From the NCBI RefSeq assembly GCF_028830055.1, contig NZ_CP101655.1, forward strand, positions 4,169,019 through 4,233,018: a stretch of 64,000 nt of DNA, in the 5' to 3' direction. Shown in pieces: positions 45,254-55,339 of this stretch. A program made the translations under genes and the position numbers. Position 1 is the stretch's first letter; every line of letters starts with the position of its first letter. The DNA is from Pseudomonas serboccidentalis (lineage in GTDB: Bacteria; Pseudomonadota; Gammaproteobacteria; Pseudomonadales; Pseudomonadaceae). A model generated the notes under the pieces. That model ran no database searches and was not told the origin of the DNA. It saw only the letters and a list, made by a program, of their open reading frames with translations.

Positions 45254-46369
45254 TCAGATCACGATCAGGTCGGCTTGCAACGCGCCGGCCTGCTTCAGTG
45301 CTTCGAGAATGGCCATCAGGTCACCCGGTGCCGCGCCGACCTGGTTCACCGCCCGCACGATCTCGTCGAGGGTGGTGCCCGGGCCGAACTTGAACATCGG
45401 CTTGGCTTCCTGCTCGGCATTCACACGCGAACGCGGCACGACCGCGGTCTGGCCGTTGGACAATGGCCCCGGCTGGCTGACGATCGGGTCTTCAGTGATG
45501 GTCACGGTCAGGCTGCCGTGGGTCACGGCGGCGGGCGAGACTTTCACGTTCTGGCCGATGACGATGGTGCCGGTGCGCGAGTTGATGATGACTTTTGCCA
45601 CCGCCTGGCCCGGGTCGACTTCGAGGTTTTCCAGGATCGACAGATAGTCGACGCGCTGGCTCGGATCGAGCGGCGCAGTCACACGGATCGAGCCGCCGTC
45701 GATGGCCTGCGCCACGCCAGGGCCGAGCATGTCGTTGATCTTGTCGACGATGCGCTTGGCGGTGGTGAAGTCGGAACGGTTGAGGTTCAGCGTCAGGCTG
45801 TTGCCCTGGTTGAAACCGCTCGGCACCGAACGCTCGACCGACGCACCGCCCGGGATACGACCGGCCGACGGAACGTTGACGGTGATCTTCGAACCGTCGC
45901 GCCCTTCGGCATCGAAACCACCGACCACCAGGTTGCCCTGAGCGATGGCGTAGACGTTGCCGTCGATCCCCTTGAGCGGGGTCAGCAACAGGGTGCCGCC
46001 GCGCAGGCTCTTGGAGTTACCGATCGAAGACACGGTGATGTCGACCTGCTGACCCGGCTTGGCGAACGCCGGCAGATCGGCACTCACCGACACCGCCGCG
46101 ACGTTTTTCAACTGCACGTTGCCCGATCCCGGCGGCACCTTGATGCCGAACTGCGAGAGCATGTTGTTGAAGGTCTGCAGGGTGAACGGAGTTTGCGTCG
46201 TCTGGTCGCCGGTGCCGTTAAGCCCGACCACCAGGCCGTAACCGATCAACTGGTTGGAACGCACGCCGGAAATGCTGGCGATATCTTTCAGCCGCTCGGC
46301 GTGAGCACCAAAGGCAACGGACATCATGGCCGCTGCCAGCATGAAGCTTTTCAGATTCAACGTAGCCAC
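45254..46369 (-). CDS. flgI: Flagellar P-ring protein FlgI
   Basis: This 371-residue periplasmic protein forms the P ring in the peptidoglycan layer. A Sec signal peptide ([15 protein letters not shown]) precedes [26 protein letters not shown], the family signature. The frame opens with GTG 46369 directly after the flgH stop; the next in-frame ATG (46342) would leave too short a signal peptide. Confidence 0.96.
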   Translation of the reverse strand: MATLNLKSFMLAAAMMSVAFGAHAERLKDIASISGVRSNQLIGYGLVVGLNGTGDQTTQTPFTLQTFNNMLSQFGIKVPPGSGNVQLKNVAAVSVSADLPAFAKPGQQVDITVSSIGNSKSLRGGTLLLTPLKGIDGNVYAIAQGNLVVGGFDAEGRDGSKITVNVPSAGRIPGGASVERSVPSGFNQGNSLTLNLNRSDFTTAKRIVDKINDMLGPGVAQAIDGGSIRVTAPLDPSQRVDYLSILENLEVDPGQAVAKVIINSRTGTIVIGQNVKVSPAAVTHGSLTVTITEDPIVSQPGPLSNGQTAVVPRSRVNAEQEAKPMFKFGPGTTLDEIVRAVNQVGAAPGDLMAILEALKQAGALQADLIVI

Positions 46370-47065
46370 CTAGAAAGGGAACAGCGGGCTGAGGAAGAAA
46401 CGGTCGAACCAGCCTGGCTGACTCGCATCGGCAAACGAACCGGTGCCCGAGTAGGTGATGCGCGCATCGGCGACACGGGTCGACGACACGGTGTTGTCGG
46501 TCGCGATGTCATCGGCACGCACCAGACCTGCGATCCGCACCAGCTCGTCGCCGGTGTTGAGGGTCATCCACTTCTCGCCGCGCACGGCGATGATGCCGTT
46601 GGGCAACACGTCGGCCACGGTCACGGTGATCGAGCCGGTCAGGGTGTTGCCCTGCGCGGCCTTGCTGTCGCCCTTGGTCGCACGGTCGCCGCTGTAGCCG
46701 ACGTCCAGGCTCAGATCGTTACCGCCCAACGGGTTGTTGGTGGTACCGCTGCCGCCGAACAGCGACGTCAGGCCGATGCCGGTCTTGCTGTTCTTGGCCA
46801 CTTGCGAGTTGGCGTTCTTGCTCGCCTGCGTCTTCTCGTTCAGGGTGATGGTGATGATGTCACCGACCCGGAACGCCTTGCGGTCGCTGTACAGGTTCTG
46901 CTCGAAGCCGGCCTGATAGATCGAGCCGTTGTTGGCCGCAGCCGGCAATGGCGTGCGCGGCAACACCGGGGCGTAGTAAGGGTCATTGGGCTTGGGCGTC
47001 GGTGCGACGCAGCCCGCGAGCGAGACGACCCCACCCAATGCCAGAACAGATACGAAGCGTTTCAT
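46370..47065 (-). CDS. flgH: Flagellar L-ring lipoprotein FlgH
   Basis: This 231-residue outer-membrane lipoprotein forms the L ring. The signal peptide ends in the lipobox LAGC (Cys19). Conserved blocks such as [16 protein letters not shown] and [26 protein letters not shown] are present. It directly abuts flgI. Confidence 0.97.
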   Translation of the reverse strand: MKRFVSVLALGGVVSLAGCVAPTPKPNDPYYAPVLPRTPLPAAANNGSIYQAGFEQNLYSDRKAFRVGDIITITLNEKTQASKNANSQVAKNSKTGIGLTSLFGGSGTTNNPLGGNDLSLDVGYSGDRATKGDSKAAQGNTLTGSITVTVADVLPNGIIAVRGEKWMTLNTGDELVRIAGLVRADDIATDNTVSSTRVADARITYSGTGSFADASQPGWFDRFFLSPLFPF

Positions 47066-47117
47066 GACCCTACCTCACGGTGTTGCTGGCGACCTCATGG
47101 CCGCCCCATAGACTTGA

Positions 47118-47903
47118 TTACAGATTCTGCGTTACGAACGAGAGCATCTGGTCGGCGGTGGAGATCACCTTGGAGTTCATCTCGTAGGCGCGCTGAGTGG
47201 TGATCATGTTGACCATCTCTTCAACGGTGCTGACGTTGGAACCTTCCAGGGTGTTCTGCAGCGTGGTACCGAAACCATTCAGGCCCGGGGTGCCGATTTG
47301 CGGCGCGCCGGAAGCAGCGGTTTCCAGGAACAGGTTGTTGCCCACCGCTTGCAGACCGGCCGGGTTGATGAAGTCGGCGGTTTGCAGGTTACCGATCACC
47401 TGAGCGGCCGGGTTGCCTGGCACAGTGATCGACACGGTGCCGTCGGTGCCGACGGTGAAGCTCTGCGCGTTGTTCGGAATGACGATGGCCGGCTCCAGGG
47501 CGAAACCGCTGGCGTTGACGATCTGGCCATTGGAATCGAGGTGGAAGGTGCCGTCACGGGTGTAGGACGTGGTGCCGTCCGGCTGCAGGATCTGGAAGAA
47601 ACCGCGACCGTCGATGGCCATGTCCAGCGGCTGCTCGGTGGTTTGCAGGCTGCCGGCGGTGAAGTTTTTCTGCGTGCCGACGATGCGCACACCGGTACCC
47701 AGTTGCAGACCCGACGGCAGTTCGCTGTCCTGGGTCGACTGGGCGCCTGGCTGACGCTTGATCTGATAGAGCAGGTCCTGGAACTCGGCACGGTCACGTT
47801 TGAAACCCGTGGTCGAGACGTTCGCCAGGTTGTTGGAAATGGTGGTCAGGTTGGTGTCCTGGGCGGACAGACCGGTTTTGGCAACCCATAGAGCCGGAAG
47901 CAT
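47118..47903 (-). CDS. flgG: Flagellar distal rod protein FlgG
   Basis: This 261-residue protein has the N-terminal rod motif (TTISNNLANVSTTGFKRDRAEFQDLLYQ) and the C-terminal motif (EGSNVSTVEEMVNMITTQRAYEMNSKVI). Length equals the enteric FlgG. A GAGGAGA ribosome site precedes the ATG. Confidence 0.97.
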   Translation of the reverse strand: MLPALWVAKTGLSAQDTNLTTISNNLANVSTTGFKRDRAEFQDLLYQIKRQPGAQSTQDSELPSGLQLGTGVRIVGTQKNFTAGSLQTTEQPLDMAIDGRGFFQILQPDGTTSYTRDGTFHLDSNGQIVNASGFALEPAIVIPNNAQSFTVGTDGTVSITVPGNPAAQVIGNLQTADFINPAGLQAVGNNLFLETAASGAPQIGTPGLNGFGTTLQNTLEGSNVSTVEEMVNMITTQRAYEMNSKVISTADQMLSFVTQNL

Positions 47904-47948
47904 TCGATTCTCCTCGTGCGCCTGTTTTACGGCGCGACGTTCTGATAA

Positions 47949-48689
47949 TTAGCTGATCTGCAAGACCCGAGCCATGGCCTGGTCGTCGTCTTTGGCGGTG
48001 TTCATCATCTTGACGTGCAACTCGAACTGCTTGGCCAGGGCCAGCACCGACGTCATTTCTTCCACGGCATTGACGTTGCTCGACTCAAGGAAACCCGACA
48101 CCAGTTTGACGTTGGCATCGGCCGGCGCAGGCTGGCCGTCCTTGGTGTAGATCGAGCCGTCGAGGCCTTTGTTGAGGTTCTTGATGTCCGGGTTGACCAG
48201 TTTGATCCGGTCGACTTCCGCCATGACGCGCGGGCCTTCGCCCATCGCACGAATACTGATGGTGCCGTCTTCACCGACTTCGACCTGCTGCTCGGGCGGC
48301 ACGGCGATCGGACCGCCATTGCCGAGTACCGGCATGCCGTTGCCGGCGCGCAGTACGCCGAGGGCGTCGATGTTGAGGCTGCCGGTGCGCACGTAGCTTT
48401 CGCCACCGTTAGGGTTCTGCACGGCAATAAAGCCGTTGCCGGTCACGGCCACGTCGAGGTCGCGACCAGTCTGCACCAGGGAACCTGCGGTGAAGTCGGT
48501 GGCGGGCCGTTCGCTCATGGCAAACGCACGCGCCGGAAAGCTGTCACCGAACACCGGCATCGAACGCGCCTGCTCCAGGTCGCGCTGAAAACCATTGGTG
48601 GAGATGTTCGCCAGGTTGTTGGCATGCGCCTTTTGCGCCAGTGCGTTCTGACTGGCGCCGGTCATTGCCACATAAAGGTACTTGTCCAC
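47949..48689 (-). CDS. flgF: Flagellar proximal rod protein FlgF
   Basis: This 246-residue rod protein starts at GTG 48689 (VDKYLYVAMTGASQ), with AGAGGAAAG just upstream; the longer frame adds 12 unconserved residues. The rod motif NLANISTNGFQRDL and the C-terminal ESSNVNAVEEMTSVLALAKQFELHVKMM are present. It is the first gene of flgFGHIJKL. Confidence 0.95.
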   Translation of the reverse strand: MDKYLYVAMTGASQNALAQKAHANNLANISTNGFQRDLEQARSMPVFGDSFPARAFAMSERPATDFTAGSLVQTGRDLDVAVTGNGFIAVQNPNGGESYVRTGSLNIDALGVLRAGNGMPVLGNGGPIAVPPEQQVEVGEDGTISIRAMGEGPRVMAEVDRIKLVNPDIKNLNKGLDGSIYTKDGQPAPADANVKLVSGFLESSNVNAVEEMTSVLALAKQFELHVKMMNTAKDDDQAMARVLQIS

Positions 48690-48745
48690 ACTCTTTCCTC
48701 TGCATGCCGGACGTTTGCCGCCCACCGCTGTACTGCTGAGCCATA

Positions 48746-48762
48746 AGCAATTTGCAGACCAA
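48746..48762 (-). promoter_or_regulatory. Possible sigma-54 promoter of flgFGHIJKL
   Basis: The minus strand reads TTGGTCTGCAAATTGCT: the GG-N10-GC spacing and TTGC are right, but the -24 box (TTGGTC) departs from TTGGCAC. It lies about 60 bp before the flgF GTG. Confidence 0.5.
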
Positions 48763-48876
48763 CTTTTTTCTGGCGGCTTGCGGCCCGGTAAACAAAGGAC
48801 TTGGGGGCAAGTGAGGGGATTTTTGAAATGTATCGAAGTCGAAAAACCGGCGGTGTAATGCCGCTTGGCGGCAAAG

Positions 48877-48960
48877 GATCAAAAGATCGCAGCCTTCGGC
48901 AGCTCCTACATTGAAATGCCTGCTCCTGCAGGCGCTGCCGAAGGCTGCGATCTTTTGAAC
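48877..48960. repeat. REP-type inverted repeat, family A
   Basis: Arms with the core GATCGCAGCCTTCGGCAGC and its complement flank a short loop between phhR and flgF; the right half is slightly diverged. It ends at the phhR stop codon and may serve as that gene's 3' stem-loop. Confidence 0.85.
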
Positions 48961-50523
48961 TTAAGCTTCCGTGTCTTTACCGACTTCGTACTCACGCAGC
49001 TTATTGGCAATCGTCGTATGCGAAACCCCCAGCCGTTTGCCCAGTTGCCGACTGCTCGGGTGCTCGGAATACAGCCGCTCCAGCACCGCTTTCTCGAAGC
49101 GTCCGACGATCTCGTCCAGCCCGCCCTCCAGCGAGAAATCGCCAAGCGGCTGACGCACGCCATAGTCCGGCAAGCGAATATGCTCGGCCTTGACCGTGCC
49201 GCCGTCACACAGGGAAACCGCCTGAAACAGCACGTTCTCCAACTGCCGCACGTTGCCCGGCCAGTGATAGTGACTGAGACGCTCCATCGCCGCCGGCGCC
49301 AGTTTCGGCAGCGAACAACCGATCTGGCGGCTGGCTTGATCGAGGAAGTGTTCGACCAGTGGCGTCAAACCGTCGAGGCATTCGCGCAGCGGCGGGATGT
49401 GCAGCGACAGCACGTTCAAGCGGTGATACAAGTCCTGACGAAACTCACCGCGGGCGCACAGTTCGGACAAGTCGACCTGGGTCGCGCAGATCACCCGCAC
49501 ATCCAGATACACCTCTTCGTCGCTGCCCACCCGGCGGAAGCAACCGTCCTGCAGAAAGCGCAGCAACTTCACCTGCAAGCGCGGGCTCATTTCCCCTACA
49601 CCGTCGAGGAACAGCGTGCCGCCCGCCGTCAGCTCCAGCAGGCCAAGTTTGCCTTCGGCCCGCGCGCCTTCGAACGCGCCGGGGCCGTAGCCGAACAGCT
49701 CGGTCTCGGCCATCGACTCCGGCAGCCCTGCGCAGTTGAGCGCCATCAACGGCGACTGCCCACGCGGACTGGCGAGGTGGCAGGCGCGCGCCAGCAACTC
49801 TTTGCCGGTGCCGGTTTCACCTTCGATCAACAGCGGTGCATCCAGCGGCGCCATGCGCCGTGCTTCGCGCACCACCGCCGCCATGACTTTCGAACTCTGG
49901 AAGATGCTGTCGAAGCCGCGCAGTTCCTGTTTGCGCACGTTATAGATGCGCTCGCCGACGCGATCGGCGCGGTGCAAGGTCAGTACCGCACCGGCCATGG
50001 CTTCGCTGTCGTCATGCTCCGATTGCAACGGCGCGATGTCGGCGAGAAAGATGTCACCCTTGACCTTGACGCGCATGCCGTTGATCCGCGACTTGTTGGC
50101 GCGCACCAGCTCCGGCAGGTCGAAATCCTCGGCATAGCGTGACAGCGGAATCCCCGGTACCTCGTCCACCCGAACGCCAAGCAACTGCGCGGCAGCACGG
50201 TTGGCGGCGACGATCGAGCCACCCATGTCGATCGACAGCACCGGGAATTCCAGCGCGCCGAGCAACGCGTTCAACTCCATGTGCCGGCGCTCGCTGGGCA
50301 TCAGCCCGACGCGCTTGACGCCAAACACCCCGGCAATCGCCTCGAACTTCGGCCGCAGCGCCTGGAACTGAATGTTGATCAGGTTGGGGCAGTGCAGGTA
50401 GATCGCATTGCCATGCTCGCCACCGACCTCGCCACGCGCGACGTTGATCCCGTACTCCACCAGCAGGTTGAGGATGTCGCGCAGGATGCCGATGCGGTTC
50501 TGACAGTGGACTTTGATACGCAT
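48961..50523 (-). CDS. phhR: TyrR-type aromatic amino acid regulator PhhR
   Basis: PhhR controls phenylalanine and tyrosine catabolism. This 520-residue protein has an N-terminal ACT domain (about 1-75), a PAS domain (about 85-150), an AAA+ domain with Walker A GETGTGKE (235-242) and a C-terminal HTH (QLGKRLGVSHTTIANKLREY). The sigma-54 contact loop reads GAFEGA (282-287) instead of GAFTGA, consistent with TyrR-like action on sigma-70 promoters. It is divergent from phhA, with a PhhR-like box in between. Confidence 0.95.
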   Translation of the reverse strand: MRIKVHCQNRIGILRDILNLLVEYGINVARGEVGGEHGNAIYLHCPNLINIQFQALRPKFEAIAGVFGVKRVGLMPSERRHMELNALLGALEFPVLSIDMGGSIVAANRAAAQLLGVRVDEVPGIPLSRYAEDFDLPELVRANKSRINGMRVKVKGDIFLADIAPLQSEHDDSEAMAGAVLTLHRADRVGERIYNVRKQELRGFDSIFQSSKVMAAVVREARRMAPLDAPLLIEGETGTGKELLARACHLASPRGQSPLMALNCAGLPESMAETELFGYGPGAFEGARAEGKLGLLELTAGGTLFLDGVGEMSPRLQVKLLRFLQDGCFRRVGSDEEVYLDVRVICATQVDLSELCARGEFRQDLYHRLNVLSLHIPPLRECLDGLTPLVEHFLDQASRQIGCSLPKLAPAAMERLSHYHWPGNVRQLENVLFQAVSLCDGGTVKAEHIRLPDYGVRQPLGDFSLEGGLDEIVGRFEKAVLERLYSEHPSSRQLGKRLGVSHTTIANKLREYEVGKDTEA

Positions 50524-50553
50524 ATAAAAGGCCTGAGAAAACGATGATTAACC

Positions 50554-50643
50554 TGTAGGAGCGAGCCTGCTCGCGATGAGGCCAGGCCAGTCAGCGCCTT
50601 CATTGACTGATACGCCGCCATCGCGAGCAGGCTCACTCCTACA
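50554..50643. repeat. REP-type inverted repeat, family B
   Basis: Arms with the core GTAGGAGCGAGCCTGCTCGCGATG and a near-complement enclose about 40 nt. A sister copy is at 61220-61308. It lies in the 373-bp phhR-phhA gap, which otherwise holds the PhhR box and phhA leader. Confidence 0.87.
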
Positions 50644-50758
50644 GGGGTTAGCGCCACGAATTTTCTGTCGAGGCGCGCAGATAGTTGTCAAGATTATGTG
50701 ACAGCAACACGCCTTTTCAAACCTGCAAATCACCGCAAACGCGAGATACCGGCCAAAG

Positions 50759-50776
50759 CGTAACGATTTTTTTACG
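50759..50776. promoter_or_regulatory. PhhR/TyrR-type box upstream of phhA
   Basis: CGTAAC-GATTTT-TTTACG matches TGTAAA-N6-TTTACA at 9 of 12 positions, with dyad symmetry. It lies about 120 bp before the phhA ATG, as expected for PhhR activation of phhABC. Confidence 0.7.
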
Positions 50777-50896
50777 AAATCCGGCGATTTTTCCTACAAG
50801 CAACGCCATCAACCTGCTGCATCCCGCCCCGCTCTCGGGTAATTCTGAAGCCATCGCTGGACATAACAAGAACGAATTCCCTAGCAGGAGAGCAGT

Positions 50897-51688
50897 ATGA
50901 AGCAGACGCAATACGTGGCCCGCGAGCCCGATGCGCAAGGTTTTATCGACTACCCCGCCGAAGAACACGCGGTGTGGAACACGCTCATCACCCGCCAGTT
51001 GAAAGTGATCGAGGGTCGGGCGTGCCAGGAATACCTGGACGGTATCGAAAAACTCGGTCTGCCCCACGACCGCATCCCGCAACTGGGCGAGATCAACAAG
51101 GTGCTCGGTGAGACCACCGGTTGGCAGGTTGCCCGTGTCCCGGCGCTGATCCCCTTCCAGACCTTCTTCGAATTGCTCGCCAGCAAACAGTTTCCGGTGG
51201 CCACGTTCATTCGTACCCGCGAAGAACTGGACTACCTGCAAGAGCCGGACATTTTCCACGAGATCTTCGGTCACTGCCCGCTGCTGACCAACCCATGGTT
51301 CGCCGAATTCACCCACACCTACGGCAAGCTCGGCCTACAGGCCACCAAAGAGGAGCGCGTGTACCTGGCGCGCCTGTACTGGATGACCATCGAGTTTGGC
51401 CTGGTCGATACCCCGCAAGGCCAACGCATCTACGGTGGCGGCATCCTGTCCTCGCCGAAGGAAACCGTTTATTCGCTGTCGGAAGAGCCCGAGCATCAGG
51501 CCTTCGATCCGCTGGAAGCCATGCGCACGCCGTATCGCATCGACATCCTGCAGCCGTTGTACTTTGTCCTGCCAAACCTCAAGCGCCTGTTCGATCTCGC
51601 TCACGAAGACATCATGGGCATGGTCAAGCAAGGCATGCAGCTGGGGTTGCACGCTCCGAAGTTTCCGCCAAAACCGAAAGCCGCGTGA
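50897..51688 (+). CDS. phhA: Phenylalanine 4-monooxygenase PhhA
   Basis: This 263-residue enzyme hydroxylates phenylalanine to tyrosine using a pterin and non-haem iron. The iron ligands His121, His126 (DIFHEIFGHCPLL) and Glu166 (YWMTIEFGLV) are in place. It carries only the catalytic domain, as usual in bacteria. An AGGAGAGCAGT ribosome site precedes the ATG. phhB and phhC follow. Confidence 0.97.
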   Translation: MKQTQYVAREPDAQGFIDYPAEEHAVWNTLITRQLKVIEGRACQEYLDGIEKLGLPHDRIPQLGEINKVLGETTGWQVARVPALIPFQTFFELLASKQFPVATFIRTREELDYLQEPDIFHEIFGHCPLLTNPWFAEFTHTYGKLGLQATKEERVYLARLYWMTIEFGLVDTPQGQRIYGGGILSSPKETVYSLSEEPEHQAFDPLEAMRTPYRIDILQPLYFVLPNLKRLFDLAHEDIMGMVKQGMQLGLHAPKFPPKPKAA

Positions 51689-51806
51689 TCCGCGACTTTT
51701 GCTGACAATTGAGTCTGTCAGTCGCCGTCACTTTGGTTTAGCGTGACGGCATTGACGGCCCAAACGCTTTAATAAAAAAAACACCCTCGATTTCAGGAAT
51801 CACACC

Positions 51807-52163
51807 ATGTCCACTTTGAACCAAGCCCACTGCGAAGCCTGCCGTGCCGATGCGCCACAAGTCAGCGACGAAGAACTGCCGATCCTGATCAAGCAGATCC
51901 CCGACTGGAACATCGAAGTGCGCGACAGCATCATGCAACTGGAGAAAGTCTTCCTGTTCAAGAACTTCAAGCATGCGCTGGCGTTCACCAACGCCGTCGG
52001 TGAAATCTCCGAGGCCGAAGGTCACCACCCGGGCCTGCTGACCGAGTGGGGCAAAGTCACCGTGACCTGGTGGAGCCACTCGATCAAGGGCCTGCACCGC
52101 AACGACTTCATCATGGCCGCGCGCACTGACGAAGTGGCCAAGACTGCAGAAGGACGCAAGTAA
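51807..52163 (+). CDS. phhB: Pterin-4a-carbinolamine dehydratase PhhB
   Basis: This 118-residue enzyme regenerates the pterin cofactor after each PhhA turnover. The active-site motif EAEGHHP (His73, His74) and the later His91 ([10 protein letters not shown]) match the family. It lies 118 bp after phhA; its last base is the first base of the phhC ATG. Confidence 0.96.
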
Positions 52164-53356
52164 TGCACTTCGACGCCATCGGCCGGGTACCCGGCGACCC
52201 GATCCTCGGTTTGATGGAGGCCTATGCGCAGGACAGTAACCCGCGCAAGTTCGACCTCGGCGTTGGCGTCTACAAGGATGCCCAGGGCCTGACACCGATC
52301 CCCGAGGCGGTGAAAATCGCTGAGGCGCGACTGGTCGAGAGCCAGGACACCAAGACCTACATCGGTGGTCACGGCAACCCGCTGTTCGGCAAGGTCATCA
52401 ATGAGCTGGTGCTTGGCGCCGACTCGAAGCTGATCGCCGAGCAGCGTGCCGGCGCCACCCAGACCCCGGGGGGTACCGGTGCCCTGCGGCTGGCCGCTGA
52501 TTTCATCGCCCAATGCCTGCCGGGCAAAGGCGTGTGGCTGAGCAACCCGACCTGGCCGATCCACGAAACGATTTTCGCTGCGGCCGGGGTCAAGGTCAGT
52601 CACTACCCGTACGTGGGCAGCGACAACCGCCTCGACGTCGACGCCATGCTCGCGGTGCTCAACGACGTGCCGAAAGGCGATGTGGTGTTGCTGCATGCGT
52701 GCTGCCACAACCCGACCGGTTTCGACCTCAATCACGATGACTGGCAGCGTGTACTCGACGTGGTACGCCGCCGTGACCTGCTGCCGCTGATCGACTTTGC
52801 CTACCAAGGCTTCGGCGACGGACTGGAGCAGGACGCGTGGTCGACCCGCCTGTTTGCCGCTGAAGTGCCTGAGTTGCTGATCACCAGTTCCTGCTCGAAA
52901 AACTTCGGCCTGTATCGCGACCGCACCGGTGCACTGATCGTCTGCGCGAAAACCGCTGACAAGCTGATCGACATCCGCAGCCAACTGGCCAACATCGCCC
53001 GCAACCTGTGGTCCACGCCACCGGATCACGGCGCGGCGGTGGTCGCGACCATCCTCGCCGACCCGGAGCTGAAAAGCCGCTGGGCCGACGAAGTGGAAGC
53101 CATGCGTTTGCGTATCGCGCAGTTACGCAGTGGTCTGGTCGAAGCGCTGGAGCCGCACGGCTTGCGCGAGCGCTTTGCGCACATTGGCGTGCAACGCGGG
53201 ATGTTCTCCTACACCGGCCTGTCGCCGGAGCAGGTCAAACAACTGCGTGAGCATCACAGCGTGTACATGGTCAGCTCGGGCCGGGCGAACGTCGCCGGGA
53301 TCGATGCCACGCGCCTGGCGCTACTGGCCGACGCCATCGCCGACGTCTGCAAGTAA
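52163..53356 (+). CDS. phhC: Aromatic amino acid aminotransferase PhhC
   Basis: This 397-residue class I PLP aminotransferase has the Schiff-base Lys246 in SCSKNFGLYRDR and the substrate Arg in SSGRANVAGI. It deaminates tyrosine and phenylalanine to keto acids, feeding the homogentisate route. Its ATG overlaps the phhB stop, so the two are coupled. Confidence 0.94.
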   Translation: MHFDAIGRVPGDPILGLMEAYAQDSNPRKFDLGVGVYKDAQGLTPIPEAVKIAEARLVESQDTKTYIGGHGNPLFGKVINELVLGADSKLIAEQRAGATQTPGGTGALRLAADFIAQCLPGKGVWLSNPTWPIHETIFAAAGVKVSHYPYVGSDNRLDVDAMLAVLNDVPKGDVVLLHACCHNPTGFDLNHDDWQRVLDVVRRRDLLPLIDFAYQGFGDGLEQDAWSTRLFAAEVPELLITSSCSKNFGLYRDRTGALIVCAKTADKLIDIRSQLANIARNLWSTPPDHGAAVVATILADPELKSRWADEVEAMRLRIAQLRSGLVEALEPHGLRERFAHIGVQRGMFSYTGLSPEQVKQLREHHSVYMVSSGRANVAGIDATRLALLADAIADVCK

Positions 53357-53413
53357 CACCGCCACCACAATTGATCGCGCCCACGCGAATGAACGATCTA
53401 CACCGCAATACCC

Positions 53414-53498
53414 TGTAGGAGCTGCCGCAGGCTGCGATCTTTTGATCTTTGTTCTTAAAATCAAAGTCAAAAGATCGCAGCCTGCGGCAGCTCCTACA
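53414..53498. repeat. REP-type inverted repeat, family A
   Basis: Arms of about 37 bp (TGTAGGAGCTGCCGCAGG and onward) lie in inverted orientation downstream of phhC. The 295-bp phhC-small ORF gap otherwise holds only the leader of the following gene. Confidence 0.9.
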
Positions 53499-53651
53499 TT
53501 TGTTTCGCAGTGATCCTCCTCCCCTGCGGCCATCTGTCGCATTAATTTGAATTAAAAGTCTGATTGTCATTTTTCCTGCTGTATCCTGCGCAGGCTTTCA
53601 AGAAGCGCGGATCTACCAGATCTATCAACAGACTTAGCGAGGAGCGCAACC

Positions 53652-53783
53652 ATGCACGAGATTCCTAATCTCCCCTTCCCAAGCCTGCACGTACCTGAGC
53701 AGACGACCACGCAACAAGCCGGCGCACAGCAGCCCGAGCCGAAAGAAGCCGTTGAGAGCCGCAAGGCCGACAGCGAAGAGTAA
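53652..53783 (+). CDS. Small Pro/Gln/Glu-rich peptide of unknown function (43 residues)
   Basis: An ATG with GAGGAG 8 nt upstream opens a 43-residue frame beginning MHEIPNLPFPSLHVPEQ. The second half is hydrophilic and disordered in look (Gln, Glu, Lys, Ala) and ends in ADSEE. No family is recognised. A 13-bp perfect hairpin follows the stop by 18 bp. The clean ribosome site and hairpin favour a real gene, but coding status needs proof. Confidence 0.55.
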   Translation: MHEIPNLPFPSLHVPEQTTTQQAGAQQPEPKEAVESRKADSEE

Positions 53784-53801
53784 AACCCCGCCGTACAGAC
53801 C

Positions 53802-53833
53802 GTGTGGAAAGCGCTAAGATGCGCTTTCCACAC
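53802..53833. terminator. Perfect 13-bp hairpin between two small genes
   Basis: GTGTGGAAAGCGC and its exact complement flank the loop TAAGAT. There is no T run, so it is a stem-loop of uncertain function, possibly an mRNA 3' end. Confidence 0.55.
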
Positions 53834-53853
53834 TGCCTGAAACCGAGCCCGCC

Positions 53854-54036
53854 ATGACCGACGAATTTTCTGAAAGCCAAGCCGCCGTCCTGATCGGCGC
53901 GACCGAGAAAATGATCGAGATCTGGAACCGCCTCTCCCCGGAAAAACAGGCCGCCCTGCTCGCCCGTTTCGGCAGCGAAGAAAACGCCCTCGCCGCCCTC
54001 GTCACCACGCAACTGGTCGCCCCGGCCCAACCCTGA
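53854..54036 (+). CDS. Small conserved-looking hypothetical protein (60 residues)
   Basis: This 60-residue helical acidic protein begins MTDEFSESQAAVLIGATEK and contains a strongly amphipathic stretch (MIEIWNRLSPEKQAALLARF). No function is recognised. It stands alone between the small peptide gene and the MFS transporter gene. The ribosome site is weak. Codon use matches neighbours. Confidence 0.6.
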   Translation: MTDEFSESQAAVLIGATEKMIEIWNRLSPEKQAALLARFGSEENALAALVTTQLVAPAQP

Positions 54037-54139
54037 TTTCACCACCCGGCAAATAGTTTTACTTTTCCCCGCCTCTGACTCGTTCGCGCCGGTATCATAA
54101 GCAGCCTATCTAATCCTGCTTTGCCGTGGATCGTTTCCC

Positions 54140-55339
54140 ATGTCGTCCTCTATGTCAGAACCGCAGCGTCCCCTGGCGGTCACGCTGCAAGTCGTTTCCA
54201 TCGTCCTCTTCACCTTCATCGGCTATCTGAACATCGGCATTCCCCTCGCGGTGCTGCCGGGCTATGTCCACAGCGACCTGGGCTTCGGTGCGGTGATCGC
54301 GGGACTGGTGATCAGCGTGCAATACCTCGCCACCCTGCTCAGCCGTCCGTACGCCGGCAAGATCATCGACAACCAGGGCAGCAAACGCGCGGTGATGATC
54401 GGTCTGGCCGGTTGTGGCTTGAGCGGTGTGTTCATGCTGATTTCGGCGTGGACACCGAATCTGCCGATGCTCAGCCTGATCAGCCTGTTGATCGGTCGCC
54501 TGGTGCTGGGCAGCGCGGAAAGCCTGGTCGGTTCCGGTTCGATCGGCTGGGGCATCGGCCGGGTCGGGGCGGCGAACACCGCCAAGGTGATCTCGTGGAA
54601 CGGCATCGCCAGTTACGGCGCACTGGCGGTCGGCGCGCCGTTCGGGGTGTGGCTGGTCGGCCAGTTGGGGCTGTGGAGCATGGGTGTCAGCATCATCCTG
54701 CTGGCGGCGCTGGGCTTGCTGCTGGCGTGGCCGAAAACCGCCGCGCCGATTGTCGCCGGCGAGCGCTTGCCGTTCATGCATGTGCTCGGCCGCGTGTTCC
54801 CACACGGTTGCGGCCTGGCGTTGGGCTCGATCGGTTTCGGCACCATCGCCACCTTTATCACCCTGTATTACGCCACGCAGCATTGGGACAACGCGGTGCT
54901 GTGCCTGAGCCTGTTCGGTGCCAGCTTCATCGGCGCGCGGCTGTTGTTCGGCAACCTGATCAACCGTCTCGGCGGCTTCCGCGTGGCGATCGCCTGCCTG
55001 TCGGTGGAGACGCTGGGCCTGCTGCTGTTGTGGCTCGCGCCAGACGCGCATTGGGCGCTGGCCGGTGCGGCGTTGAGCGGTTTCGGCTTCTCGCTGGTGT
55101 TTCCGGCGCTGGGCGTAGAGGCAGTGAATCTGGTGCCGGCCTCCAGCCGCGGTGCAGCGGTCGGCGCTTACTCACTGTTCATCGACTTGTCGCTGGGGAT
55201 CACCGGGCCATTGGCCGGAGCGATTGCGGCAGGCTTTGGCTTTGCTTCGATCTTCCTGTTCGCCGCTCTCGCTGCATTGAGCGGGTTGGCCTTGAGCGTT
55301 TATCTGTACAAGCACACGGCCAAGTACCGCGAAGACTAG
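54140..55339 (+). CDS. MFS transporter, YhhS-like
   Basis: This 399-residue inner-membrane protein has about 12 predicted transmembrane helices and the MFS loop motif after helix 2 ([18 protein letters not shown]). It resembles the YhhS/YfcJ group of drug/proton antiporters. The substrate is unknown. The 3' end overlaps the convergent arfB gene by 4 bp. Confidence 0.88.
   Translation: MSSSMSEPQRPLAVTLQVVSIVLFTFIGYLNIGIPLAVLPGYVHSDLGFGAVIAGLVISVQYLATLLSRPYAGKIIDNQGSKRAVMIGLAGCGLSGVFMLISAWTPNLPMLSLISLLIGRLVLGSAESLVGSGSIGWGIGRVGAANTAKVISWNGIASYGALAVGAPFGVWLVGQLGLWSMGVSIILLAALGLLLAWPKTAAPIVAGERLPFMHVLGRVFPHGCGLALGSIGFGTIATFITLYYATQHWDNAVLCLSLFGASFIGARLLFGNLINRLGGFRVAIACLSVETLGLLLLWLAPDAHWALAGAALSGFGFSLVFPALGVEAVNLVPASSRGAAVGAYSLFIDLSLGITGPLAGAIAAGFGFASIFLFAALAALSGLALSVYLYKHTAKYRED

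Noticed and set aside
50554-50643. CRISPR-like repeat or insertion-sequence end
   Set aside because: A single inverted pair of the REP type with no direct repeats, spacers, transposase or target duplication.
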